NCBI RefSeq assembly: GCF_021155765.1 | Contig: NC_060106.1 | Span: 17,448,031 to 17,512,030 of the forward strand | Direction: 5' to 3' | Length of the DNA stretch: 64,000 nucleotides | From: Diprion similis | Taxonomy: Eukaryota; Arthropoda; Insecta; Hymenoptera; Diprionidae | Shown here: piece after piece, positions 1 through 11,900 of the stretch | Layout: every line of letters begins with the position of its first letter | Position numbering within the stretch: the stretch's first letter is position 1 | The notes under the pieces: model-generated | Database searches by the model: none | Told to the model about the DNA's origin: nothing | What the model saw: the letters and a program-made list of their open reading frames with translations, nothing else | Program-made: the position numbers and the translations under genes

Positions 1-3000
1 GTGGTTTGAAATGGATACGAGCAGCGAGTCAAAAGTTACAGCAAAAAAACGGAGAATTTCCCTCGTATCTCTCCAACCGTTGTTCCTACGAGATTTTGAA
101 GGTCTTTTCTGGTTTCCTTGGGGTCGAATTAGTCTCGAAAGGGTCATTTCAATCGATTCCAAGACAAAAAGTTTCAGACTCAAAAATCGCAGAAAAAGGA
201 AGGTTAACCCCTTTGGATTTTTTCAGTCGAAAATTAGCCGATTTTGAGAAAAAATATAACTGATGTTTTGATACCCTATATCGACGTAATTTTGCGTCAG
301 GAATCGATTGCGCGTGGTTTGAAATGTATACGAGCAGCGAGTCAAAAGTTACAGCGAAAAAACGGAGAATTTCCCTCGTATCTCTCCAACTGTTGTTCCC
401 ACGAGATTTTGAAGGTCTTTCCTGGTTTCCTTGGGGTCGAATTAGTCTAGAAAGGGTCATTTCAATCGATTCCAAGACAAAAAGTTTCAGACTCAAAAAT
501 CGCAAAAAAAGGAAGGTTAACCCCTTTGGATTTTTTCAGTCGAAAAGTGGCCGATTTTGAGAAAAAATATAACTGATGTTTTGATACCCTATATCGACGT
601 AATTTTGCGTCAGGAATCGATTGCGCGTGGTTTGAAATGGATACGAGCAGCGAGTCAAAAGTTACAGCGAAAAAACGGAGAATTTCCCTCGTATCTCTCC
701 AACTGTTGTTCCCACAAGATCTTGAAGGTCTTTCCTGGTTTCCTTGGGGTCGAATTAGTCTAGAAAGGGTCATTTCGATCGATTCCAAGACAAAAAGTTT
801 CAGACTCAAAAATCGCAGGAAAAGGAAGGTTAACCCCTTTGGATTTTTTCAGTCGAAAATTGGCCAATTTTGAGAAAAAATAGAATTGATGTTTTGATAC
901 CCTATATCGACGTAATTTTGCGTCAGGAATCGATTGCGCGTGGTTTGAAATGGATACAAGCAGCGAGTCAAAAGTGACAGCGAAAAAACGAAGAATTTCC
1001 CTCGTATCTCTCCGACTGTTGTTCCTACGAGATTTTGAAGGTCTTTTCTGGTTTCCTTGGGGTCGAATTAGTCTAGAAAGGGTCATTTCAATCGATTCCA
1101 AGACAAAAAGTTTCAGACTCAAAAATCGCAGAAAAAGGAAGGTTAACCCCTTTGGATTTTTTCAGTCGAAAATTGGCCAATTTTGAGAAAAAATAGAATT
1201 GATGTTTTGATACCCTATATCGACGTAATTTTGCGTCAGGAATCGATTGCGCGTGGTTTGAAATGGATACGAGCAGCGAGTCAAAAGTTACAGCAAAAAA
1301 ACGGAGAATTTCCCTCGTATCTCTCCAACCGTTGTTCCTACGAGATTTTGAAGGTCTTTTCTGGTTTCCTTGGGGTCGAATTAGTCTCGAAAGGGTCATT
1401 TCAATCGATTCCAAGACAAAAAGTTTCAGACTCAAAAATCGCAGAAAAAGGAAGGTTAACCCCTTTGGATTTTTTCAGTCGAAAATTAGCCGATTTTGAG
1501 AAAAAATATAACTGATGTTTTGATACCCTATATCGACGTAATTTTGCGTCAGGAATCGATTGCGCGTGGTTTGAAATGGATACGAGCAGCGAGTCAAAAG
1601 TTACAGCAAAAAAACGGAGAATTTCCCTCGTATCTCTCCAACCGTTGTTCCTACGAGATTTTGAAGGTCTTTTCTGGTTTCCTTGGGGTCGAATTAGTCT
1701 AGAAAGGGTCATTTCAATCGATTCCAAGACAAAAAGTTTCAGACTCAAAAATCGCAGAAAAAGGAAGGTTAACCCCTTTGGATTTTTTCAGTCGAAAATT
1801 AGCCGATTTTGAGAAAAAATATAATTGATGTTTTGATACCCTATATCGCCGTAATTTTGCGTCAGGAATCGATTGCGCGTGGTTTGAAATGTATACGAGC
1901 AGCGAGTCAAAAGTTACAGCGAAAAAACGGAGAATTTCCCTCGTATCTCTCCAACTGTTGTTCCCACGAGATTTTGAAGGTCTTTCCTGGTTTCCTTGGG
2001 GTCGAATTAGTCTAGAAAGGGTCATTTCAATCGATTCCAAGACAAAAAGTTTCAGACTCAAAAATCGCAAAAAAAGGAAGGTTAACCCCTTTGGATTTTT
2101 TCAGTCGAAAAGTGGCCGATTTTGAGAAAAAATATAACTGATGTTTTGATACCCTATATCGACGTAATTTTGCGTCAGGAATCGATTGCGCGTGGTTTGA
2201 AATGGATACGAGCAGCGAGTCAAAAGTTACAGCGAAAAAACGGAGAATTTCCCTCGTATCTCTCCAACCGTTGTTCCCACAAGATCTTGAAGGTCTTTCC
2301 TGGTTTCCTTGGGGTCGAATTAGTCTAGAAAGGGTCATTTCGATCGATTCCAAGACAAAAAGTTTCAGACTCAAAAATCGCAGGAAAAGGAAGGTTAACC
2401 CCTTTGGATTTTTTCAGTCGAAAATTCGCCAATTTTGAGAAAAAATAGAATTGATGTTTTGATACCCTATATCGCCGTAATTTTGCGTCAGGAATCGATT
2501 GCGCGTGGTTTGAAATGTATACGAGCAGCGAGTCAAAAGTTACAGCGAAAAAACGGAGAATTTCCCTCGTATCTCTCGAACTGTTGTTCCCACGAGATTT
2601 TGAAGGTCTTTCCTGGTTTCCTTGGGGTCGAATTAGTCCAGAAAGGGTCATTTCAATCGATTCCAAGACAAAAAGTTTCAGACTCAAAAATCGCAAAAAA
2701 AGGAAGGTTAACCCCTTTGGATTTTTTCAGTCAAAAAGTGGCTGATTTTGAGAAAAAATATAATTGATGTTTTGATACCCTATATCGACGTAATTTTGCG
2801 TCAGGAATCGATTGCGCGTGGTTTGAAATGGATACGAGCAGCGAGTCAAAAGTTACAGCAAAAAAACGGAGAATTTCCCTCGTATCTCTCCAACCGTTGT
2901 TCCTACGAGATTTTGAAGGTCTTTTCTGGTTTCCTTGGGGTCGAATTAGTCTAGAAAGGGTCATTTCAATCGATTCCAAGACAAAAAGTTTCAGACTCAA

Positions 3001-6000
3001 AAATCGCAGAAAAAGGAAGGTTAACCCCTTTGGATTTTTTCAGTCGAAAATTAGCCGATTTTGAGAAAAAATATAATTGATGTTTTGATACCCTATATCG
3101 ACGTAATTTTGCGTCAGGAATCGATTGCGCGTGGTTTGAAATGGATACGAGCAGCAAGTCAAAAGTTACAGCGAAAAAACGGAGAATTTCCCTCGTATCT
3201 CTCCAACTGTTGTTCCCACGAGATTTTGAAGGTCTTTCCTGGTTTCCTTGGGGTCGAATTAGTCCAGAAAGGGTCATTTCAATCGATTCCAAGACAAAAA
3301 GTTTCAGACTCAAAAATCGCAAAAAAAGGAAGGTTAACCCCTTTGGATTTTTTCAGTCAAAAAGTGGCTGATTTTGAGAAAAAATATAATTGATGTTTTG
3401 ATACCCTATATCGACGTAATTTTGCGTCAGGAATCGATTGCGCGTGGTTTGGAATGGATACGAGCAGCGAGTCAAAAGTTACAGCAAAAAAACGGAGAAT
3501 TTCCCTCGTATCTCTCCAACCGTTGTTCCTACGAGATTTTGAAGGTCTTTTCTGGTTTCCTTGCGGTCGAATTGGTCTAGAAAGGGTCATTTCAATCGAT
3601 TCCAAGACAAAAAGTTTCAGACTCAAAAATCGCAGAAAAAGGAAGGTTAACCCCTTTGGATTTTTTCAGTCGAAAATTAGCCGATTTTGAGAAAAAATGT
3701 AATTGATGTTTTGATACCCTATATCGCCGTAATTTTGCGTCAGGAATCGATTGCGCGTGGTTTGAAATGTATACGAGCAGCGAGTCAAAAGTTACAGCGA
3801 AAAAACGGAGAATTTCCCTCGTATCTCTCGAACTGTTGTTCCCACGAGATTTTGAAGGTCTTTCCTGGTTTCCTTGGGGTCGAATTAGTCTAGAAAGGGT
3901 CATTTCAATCGATTCCAAGACAAAAAGTTTCAGACTCAAAAATCGCAAAAAAAGGAAGGTTAACCCCTTTGGATTTTTTCAGTCAAAAAGTGGCCGATTT
4001 TGAGAAAAAATATAATTGATGTTTTGATACCCTATATCGACGTAATTTTGCGTCAGGAATCGATTGCGCGTGGTTTGAAATGGATACGAGCAGCGAGTCA
4101 AAAGTTACAGCAAAAAAACGGAGAATTTCCCTCGTATCTCTCCAACCGTTGTTCCTACGAGATTTTGAAGGTCTTTTCTGGTTTCCTTGGGGTCGAATTA
4201 GTCTAGAAAGTGTCATTTCAATCGATTCCAAGACAAAAAGTTTCAGACTCAAAAATCGCAGAAAAAGGAAGGTTAACCCCTTTGGATTTTTTCAGTCGAA
4301 AATTAGCCGATTTTGAGAAAAAATATAATTGATGTTTTGATACCCTATATCGCCGTAATTTTGCGTCAGGAATCGATTGCGCGTGGTTTGAAATGTATAC
4401 GAGCAGCGAGTCAAAAGTTACAGCGAAAAAACGGAGAATTTCCCTCGTATCTCTCCAACTGTTGTTTCCACGAGATTTTGAAGGTCTTTCCTGGTTTCCT
4501 TGGGGTCGAATTAGTCTAGAAAGGGTCATTTCAATCGATTCCAAGACAAAAAGTTTCAGACTCAAAAATCGCAAAAAAAGGAAGGTTAACCCCTTTGGAT
4601 TTTTTCAGTCGAAAAGTGGCCGATTTTGAGAAAAAATATAATTGATGTTTTGATACCCTATATCGACGTAATTTTGCGTCAGGAATCGATTGCGCGTGGT
4701 TTGAAATGGATACGAGCAGCGAGTCAAAAGTTACAGCGAAAAAACGGAGAATTTCCCTCGTATCTCTCCAACTGTTGTTCCCACAAGATCTTGAAGGTCT
4801 TTCCTGGTTTCCTTGGGGTCGAATTAGTCTAGAAAGGGTCATTTCGATCGATTCCAAGACAAAAAGTTTCAGACTCAAAAATCGCAGAAAAAGGAAGGTT
4901 AACCCCTTTGGATTTTTTCAGTCGAAAATTGGCCAATTTTGAGAAAAAATAGAATTGATGTTTTGATACCCTATATCGACGTAATTTTGCGTCAGGAATC
5001 GATTGCGCGTGGTTTGAAATGGATACGAGCAGCGAGTCAAAAGTTACAGCAAAAAAACGGAGAATTTCCCTCGTATCTCTCCAACCGTTGTTCCTACGAG
5101 ATTTTGAAGGTCTTTTCTGGTTTCCTTGGGGTCGAATTAGTCTAGAAAGGGTCATTTCAATCGATTCCAAGACAAAAAGTTTCAGACTCAAAAATCGCAA
5201 AAAAAGGAAGGTTAACCCCTTTGGATTTTTTCAGTCGAAAAGTGGCCGATTTTGAGAAAAAATATAATTGATCTTTTGATACCCTATATCGACGTAATTT
5301 TGCGTCAGGAATCGATTGCGCGTGGTTTGAAATGGATACGAGCAGCGAGTCAAAAGTTACAGCGAAAAAACGGAGAATTTCCCTCGTATCTCTCCAACTG
5401 TTGTTCCCACAAGATCTTGAAGGTCTTTCCTGGTTTCCTTGGGGTCGAATTAGTCTAGAAAGGGTCATTTCGATCGATTCCAAGACAAAAAGTTTCAGAC
5501 TCAAAAATCGCAGAAAAAGGAAGGTTAACCCCTTTGGATTTTTTCAGTCGAAAATTGGCCAATTTTGAGAAAAAATAGAATTGATGTTTTGATACCCTAT
5601 ATCGACGTAATTTTGCGTCAGGAATCGATTGCGCGTGGTTTGAAATGGATACGAGCAGCGAGTCAAAAGTTACAGCAAAAAAACGGAGAATTTCCCTCGT
5701 ATCTCTCCAACCGTTGTTCCTACGAGATTTTGAAGGTCTTTTCTGGTTTCCTTGGGGTCGAATTAGTCTAGAAAGGGTCATTTCAATCGATTCCAAGACA
5801 AAAAGTTTCAGACTCAAAAATCGCAGAAAAAGGAAGGTTAACCCCTTTGGATTTTTTCAGTCGAAAATTAGCCGATTTAGAGAAAAAATATAATTGATGT
5901 TTTGATACCCTATATCGCCGTAATTTTGCGTCAGGAATCGATTGCGCGTGGTTTGAAATGTATACGAGCAGCGAGTCAAAAGTTACAGCGAAAAAACGGA

Positions 6001-8385
6001 GAATTTCCCTCGTATCTCTCCAACTGTTGTTCCCACGAGATTTTGAAGGTCTTTCCTGGTTTCCTTGGGGTCGAATTAGTCTAGAAAGGGTCATTTCAAT
6101 CGATTCCAAGACAAAAAGTTTCAGACTCAAAAATCGCAAAAAAAGGAAGGTTAACCCCTTTGGATTTTTTCAGTCGAAAAGTGGCCGATTTTGAGAAAAA
6201 ATATAACTGATGTTTTGATACCCTATATCGACGTAATTTTGCGTCAGGAATCGATTGCGCGTGGTTTGAAATGGATACGAGCAGCGAGTCAAAAGTTACA
6301 GCGAAAAAACGGAGAATTTCCCTCGTATCTCTCCAACTGTTGTTCCCACAAGATCTTGAAGGTCTTTCCTGGTTTCCTTGGGGTCGAATTAGTCTAGAAA
6401 GGGTCATTTCGATCGATTCCAAGACAAAAAGTTTCAGACTCAAAAATCGCAGAAAAAGGAAGGTTAACCCCTTTGGATTTTTTCAGTCGAAAATTGGCCA
6501 ATTTTGAGAAAAAATAGAATTGATGTTTTGATACCCTATATCGACGTAATTTTGCGTCAGGAATCGATTGCGCGTGGTTTGAAATGGATACAAGCAGCGA
6601 GTCAAAAGTGACAGCGAAAAAACGAAGAATTTCCCTCGTATCTCTCCGACTGTTGTTCCTACGAGATTTTGAAGGTCTTTTCTGGTTTCCTTGGGGTCGA
6701 ATTAGTCTAGAAAGGGTCATTTCAATCGATTCCAAGACGAAAAGTTTCAGACTCAAAAATCGCAGAAAAAGGAAGGTTAACCCCTATGGATTTTTTCAGT
6801 CGAAAATTAGCCGATTTTGAGAAAAAATGTAATTGATGTTTTGATACCCTATATCGCCGTAATTTTGCGTCAGGAATCGATTGCGTGTGGTTTGAAATGT
6901 ATACGAGCAGCGAGTCAAAAGTTACAGCGAAAAAACGGAGAATTTCCCTCGTATCTCTCGAACTGTTGTTCCCACGAGATTTTGAAGGTCTTTCCTGGTT
7001 TCCTTGGGGTCGAATTAGTCTAGAAAGGGTCATTTCAATCGATTCCAAGACAAAAAGTTTCAGACTCAAAAATCGCAAAAAAAGGAAGGTTAACCCCTTT
7101 GGATTTTTTCAGTCAAAAAGTGGCCGATTTTGAGAAAAAATATAATTGATGTTTTGATACCCTATATCGACGTAATTTTGCGTCAGGAATCGATTGCGCG
7201 TGGTTTGAAATGGATACGAGCAGCGAGTCAAAAGTTACAGCGAAAAAACGGAGAATTTCCCTCGTATCTCTCCAACTGTTGTTTCCACAAGATTTTGAAG
7301 GTCTTTCTTGGTTTCCTTGGGGTCGAATTAGTCTAGAAAGGGTCATTTCAATCGATTCCAAGACAAAAAGTTTCAGACTCAAAATTCGCAGAAAAAGGAA
7401 GGTTAACCTCTTTGGATTTTTTCAGTCGAAAATTGGCCGATTTTGAGAAAAAATATAATTGATGTTTAGATACCCTATGTCGACGTAATTTTGCGTCAGG
7501 AATCGATTGCGCGTGGTTTGAAATGGATACGAGCAGCGAGTCAAAAGTTACAGCAAAAAAACGAAGAATTTCCCTCGTATCTCTCTAACTGTTGTTTCTA
7601 CGAGATTTTGAAGGTCTTTTCTGGTTTCCTCGGGGTCGAATCAGTCTAGAAAGGGTCATTTCAATCGATTCCAAGACAAAAAGTTTCAGACTCAAAAATC
7701 GCAGAAAAAGGAAGGTTAACCCCTTTGGATTTTTTCAGTCGAAAATTGGCCGATTTTGAGAAAAAATATAATTGATGTTTGGATACCCTATATCGACGTA
7801 ATTTTGCGTCAGGAATCGATTGCGCGTGGTTTGAAATGGATACGAGCAGCGAGTCAAAAGTTACAGCAAAAAAACGAAGAATTCCCCTCGTATCTCTCCA
7901 ACTGTTGTTCCTACGAAATTTTGAAGGTCTTTTCTGGTTTCCTTGGGGTCGAATTAGTCTAGAAAGGGTCATTTCAATCGATTCCAAGACAAAAAGTTTC
8001 AGACTCAAAAATCGCAGAAAAAGGAAGGTTAACCCCTTTGGATTTTTTTAGTCGAAAATTAGCCGATTTTGAGAAAAAATATAATTGATGTTTTAATACC
8101 CTATATCGACGTAATTTTGCGTCAGGAATCGATTGCGCGTGGTTTGAAATGGATACGAGCAGCGAGTCAAAAGTTACAGCAAAAAAACGAAGAATTTCCC
8201 TCGTATCTCTCCAACTGTTGTTCCTACGAGATTTTGAAGGTCTTTTCTGGTTTCCTTGAAGTCGAATTAGTCTAGAAAGGGTCATATCAATCGATTCCAA
8301 GACAAAAAGTTTCAGACTCAAAAATGGCAGAAAAAGGAAGGTTAACCTTTTTGGATTTTTTCAGTCGAAAAGAGGCTTAGTTTGA
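1..8385. repeat. 313-bp satellite DNA array, about 26.8 head-to-tail monomers, truncated by the left window edge
   Basis: The same block recurs every 313 bases. A landmark reading gaaatggatacgagcagcga begins at 9, 635, 1261, 1574 and so on, with a gaaatgtatacg variant at other monomers, and the register is exact to about 8385. Monomers differ by a few substitutions and almost no indels. Subtypes can be told apart at fixed sites: A has cagcaaaaaaacgg, ccgttgttcctacgag and an attagccg end; B has gtatacg, ctgttgttcccacgag and an aagtggccg end; C has cccacaagatcttg, cgatcgattcc and attggccaatttt; D has ggatacaag and agtgacagc. Taking monomers from base 1, I read roughly A B C D A A B C B A B A B A B C (A/B hybrid) C A B C D B, then four more divergent copies. 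Each monomer carries overlapping open frames on both strands, but 313 is not a multiple of 3 and edge copies have broken frames, so I treat it as non-coding. Confidence 0.98.
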
Positions 8386-8679
8386 ATTCGTATTTGCAGC
8401 TGAAAGAGGAGGTGAAAATAAATGACTAACATACAGGTACATAGAATCTGTCCTAGTTATTGTTTATTTCATGAGTCTTAATTCTATAGTACAAGTGTTC
8501 TGGTGTCAGTGTATAGTACTTCAAGAAGTAGCCAAATAGCATTGAGTGAAAAACACTCATAAATGCAAAAAAATAAACGAATGTACGTTAGAAATTCAAA
8601 CATCATATTAGGAACAAAACGTGCAATATCCTTTGCAGAGCAGCAAAGATGTCCTTAGATTCAGATATCATAGTAGTTG
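8386..8679. other. Spacer between the satellite array and a satellite relic; nothing recognised
   Basis: Satellite homology fades after a final cgaaaagaggct variant. This stretch of about 290 bases has no satellite-like sequence, no convincing open frame and no recognisable element. Confidence 0.6.
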
Positions 8680-8975
8680 GCGCGAAGAGTTCAAGGTCCG
8701 GCCCGCGTCAGGCGTAATATCTGTGTGCACATCCTCAGCTGTTGTTTCTCCGACGCTTTAAATGCTCTTTTCCAATCCGTAAGGTCGGATTACTCTAGAC
8801 TAGTCCATTTCAATCGATTCCAAGACGCCAAGTTTTTGGCTCAAAACTTTCAACTAACTCCCATTGGTTCCTTGATACTCTATTCCGAAGAAATTTGACG
8901 AAAAGAATCGGTTGCGCATGGCTCGCAATCGTTGCGAATAGCGGGTCAAGAGCTGCAGTAAAAAAAAACGAATCA
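8680..8975. repeat. Degenerate single-copy relic of the 313-bp satellite
   Basis: Blocks of the monomer appear in the right order and orientation but heavily mutated. They include ctgttgtttctccgacg, then tactctagactagtccattt, then tcaatcgattccaagacg (nearly intact), then ggctcaaaac, then ccttgatactctattccg, then gaatcggttgcgcatggct, then gcgggtcaagagctgcagta followed by an A-run. The relic is about 295 bases, slightly shorter than a full unit. It lies about 300 bases beyond the end of the homogeneous array. Confidence 0.8.
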
Positions 8976-11900
8976 ATATTTCAAGGATTATGAAACGTGT
9001 TCAGGGTCACACTTCAACACCTTGAATTGATATATATTCTGATTTAATCGAAACTGTAGAATCAAAAAATTCTGAATAAAAAAAAATTCGAATAACTTTA
9101 ATCTCCGGTCCTTATGGACATGTGGGGATTATTTTCTCACAAAGAGTCCCAAAAAGATCTGTCAGTTCTCTCAGAAATATTTCCGGTGACTTGAAAATTC
9201 ACGGTGTTCAATTTTTGTGGAAAGCATTTTTTTCTAAACACCATATAAATCAAATTCTATCGAAATGACGCTCTTTTTTATTCCTAATCATTTTTTGTGG
9301 CCAAACCTTTCACTATTTTGTCTGAAAACCTAGGGATCTTCCTGGGCATCCAATGTGGCGATCAAACAATTTTGAGTCTTCACATATTCTTGGATAGAAC
9401 GGACGTATGTTTTGACTGGACTAGAGCCCATACTATATGCACAGAAAAAAACAACGAAGTGTCCAGCTCGCCGGCTGTTTAATGACGATCATTAATTTTT
9501 CGAAGGAACCGTCGGTAAGCTGCAAGTAGGAAACGATATTTACGCAAAGTGAGGTGATAATCGTTTACACCACGATTACACTGTTCAAAAATTTGTCATG
9601 CATCGGTAGATTTAAGTTGTTAATTCTTTTCTTGAAGCATGAGTATGTAGGAGCGTTTTCACAGGATGTTCTTTATACCTCGGGTAATTCGTACGTGAGA
9701 CATGCGTTTCCGGTAAGAACTGTCAACCTCGACAATGAGTGAAAATTAATTCCATAATGAGGGCCATAAGTCATCCCATTTATTCGTTGCGCAATTAATA
9801 TGGAAGAGAGGGAGTGGACAAGCGGTTTTTTCGTCGACTGCTGCTTAGCGAGCTAGGCGATGCCTTTCGGAAGAAAATTATACGAAAAAGCCGACTTATC
9901 TACCGCTTATCTCCCTTCCAGGCTTTTTAAGGATTCAAAGGATGCACCTGCGACCGGTGGGGTTCGGTGGAGCCTGTCTGGATATAAATCAGAGGATTTG
10001 TCCCTTTCCTTCCCAACTCGTAAAGTAAGATGTCAAGCAATGACTGCAGTTTGTACCTGCCAGAGACATTTTACCCTTCGCTCAGCCCTCAACCTCATCT
10101 TCGACAGTGAGTGCTACGTCCTAGCCACAAGAAAAGCAGAAAAAGAGAAGAATGAAGACGAAGAAGCCCTTATCCCTTCGAAGCGACCAGCATTCGAAGT
10201 TCGTCCGTATACCTGGCTTCAACAGCCGAAGAATTAGCATCCTACCTCCGTTCGTTTTTAGAAGCTTAAATCAACTGGTTTCAAGCGTTTCAACGTATGC
10301 TCGAATACTCGGCAGTGTGAAATTTTGCAAAAAATGACCAAACTCTTCCCTGAGTGTAATAATAAGTGTGAGCTTTTACAGCTTTCAGATTATAGATTTA
10401 CAACCTCCTTGGTTTATGGTGTGAGGTACTACAACCGTATACGTGCAGCGAGTGAACGTGGTTCAGTTAACTTTTTCGAGCAGCTGTCGACGAGGGAGTT
10501 TTAAAAATGCTAATCAACGACGCAAACAGAGCCTGCTGCAAGAGGACCCGACATTAATCCTAACCTGACCTAACGAAGGCTAAATAGTAGGAACATATAA
10601 CACAGAGCGTCATAAATTCATTAAACGCCCGCATATGAGTGAAAGCTGATTTCTTTTGCTAAGGAGGATGGGACGTGACGCCCTTAAGAGAGCTGGCTCG
10701 TAAGTGGTGTCCATTATTTCCTCCTTGAGCTTATTAACTCAAGTGGTTACACGTAGGATAAAACTAAACATTCAGCCACTGCAAACTTCGATCTGTTCAT
10801 TGTTCCGACGTCAGGTCATCATCATCATCATCGATGTGTGATCCAGAAATTACGTATACCGACACCTGCTAGGTGGAATATTAGTTTTGCCAACAGGTGC
10901 GAAGAACAAACTAAATTTTCTGCCAGAGAATTATTCGGCAAATTTTTTCCACCTACTTTTTCGACCAATGTAATAACGGCTTTCGAAATGGTTCAGCTTC
11001 GTGCGGCTGGCTTCTTGTTGCTACAATAAAGATGTATCTGTCAGTGTAGTCTCGTGTAGTCTCCTGCAACGTCCCACTTCTCCTTTTCTCTCCTCCTGCT
11101 TCTTCTCTCCTGACCATTCCTCATCTTTCCTTGTTCCACCGCAGTTTCTCGCTCCTTTTTCTTTTCCTCTCGCACCGCCCTCCTCCCCATACGTACAGCT
11201 ACACCATCCCACTCTGCTACGGCAGAGAGCGAGAACGTACATGGAGCGGTTAATGCCTTCTTCATTCTTCGTTACTATTGGCTTCATCATTTTCAGACGT
11301 TGACCTGAGCTGGCTTGAACTTCTCAGCTTGATTGCTTGAGCTCCGGAGATAACGAAGTTGTGAGCTCTGTAGTATGAGAGATGTACGCAACATTAAAAA
11401 ACAGGACCACTTTTTGTCTTTCTTTATGTCGAATCGGTTTCTTATTTCTTATTCTCACCATCATCATAATCATCTTAATCGGTGTCATCGTCATCATTTG
11501 GCTTTTTTTGTGCTCACATAAGGCGATCGGGTACTTTCAGCAATACGCTTAAACATGGAAGTTAAAAATATACGGATTAGTAACGTGATTTGGCGAAGTA
11601 TTCTTCGTTTGTACAATTAATCATGTTGATTTCGGAAAATCACTAGTTCGAGTTTGTACGAGTTGTATTTTCTGAGTGCCACTAGTGCCAATTAGTCAGA
11701 AGAGGCTGTTGAGAGTCTAATCAAAAACTGAGAGGTTTCCGACCCTAAAACTCGGAACGAAACTAAGGCTAACGCCTTCCATTTTTTGTTAAAGTTTTGA
11801 TCGAGTTTGAAGACAACATGAAGTTACGTTGAGAATAGCTTCGCGAATGTAATTTGTGGTGAAGTGCTTCGCAGTTCGCACATCGATTAGACCTCGGAGA

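Noticed and set aside
1-8385. Array of repeated small protein genes, or a CRISPR array
   Set aside because: The frames shift by one base per 313-bp unit, break at the edge and occur on both strands; there are no unique spacers, so it is a satellite.
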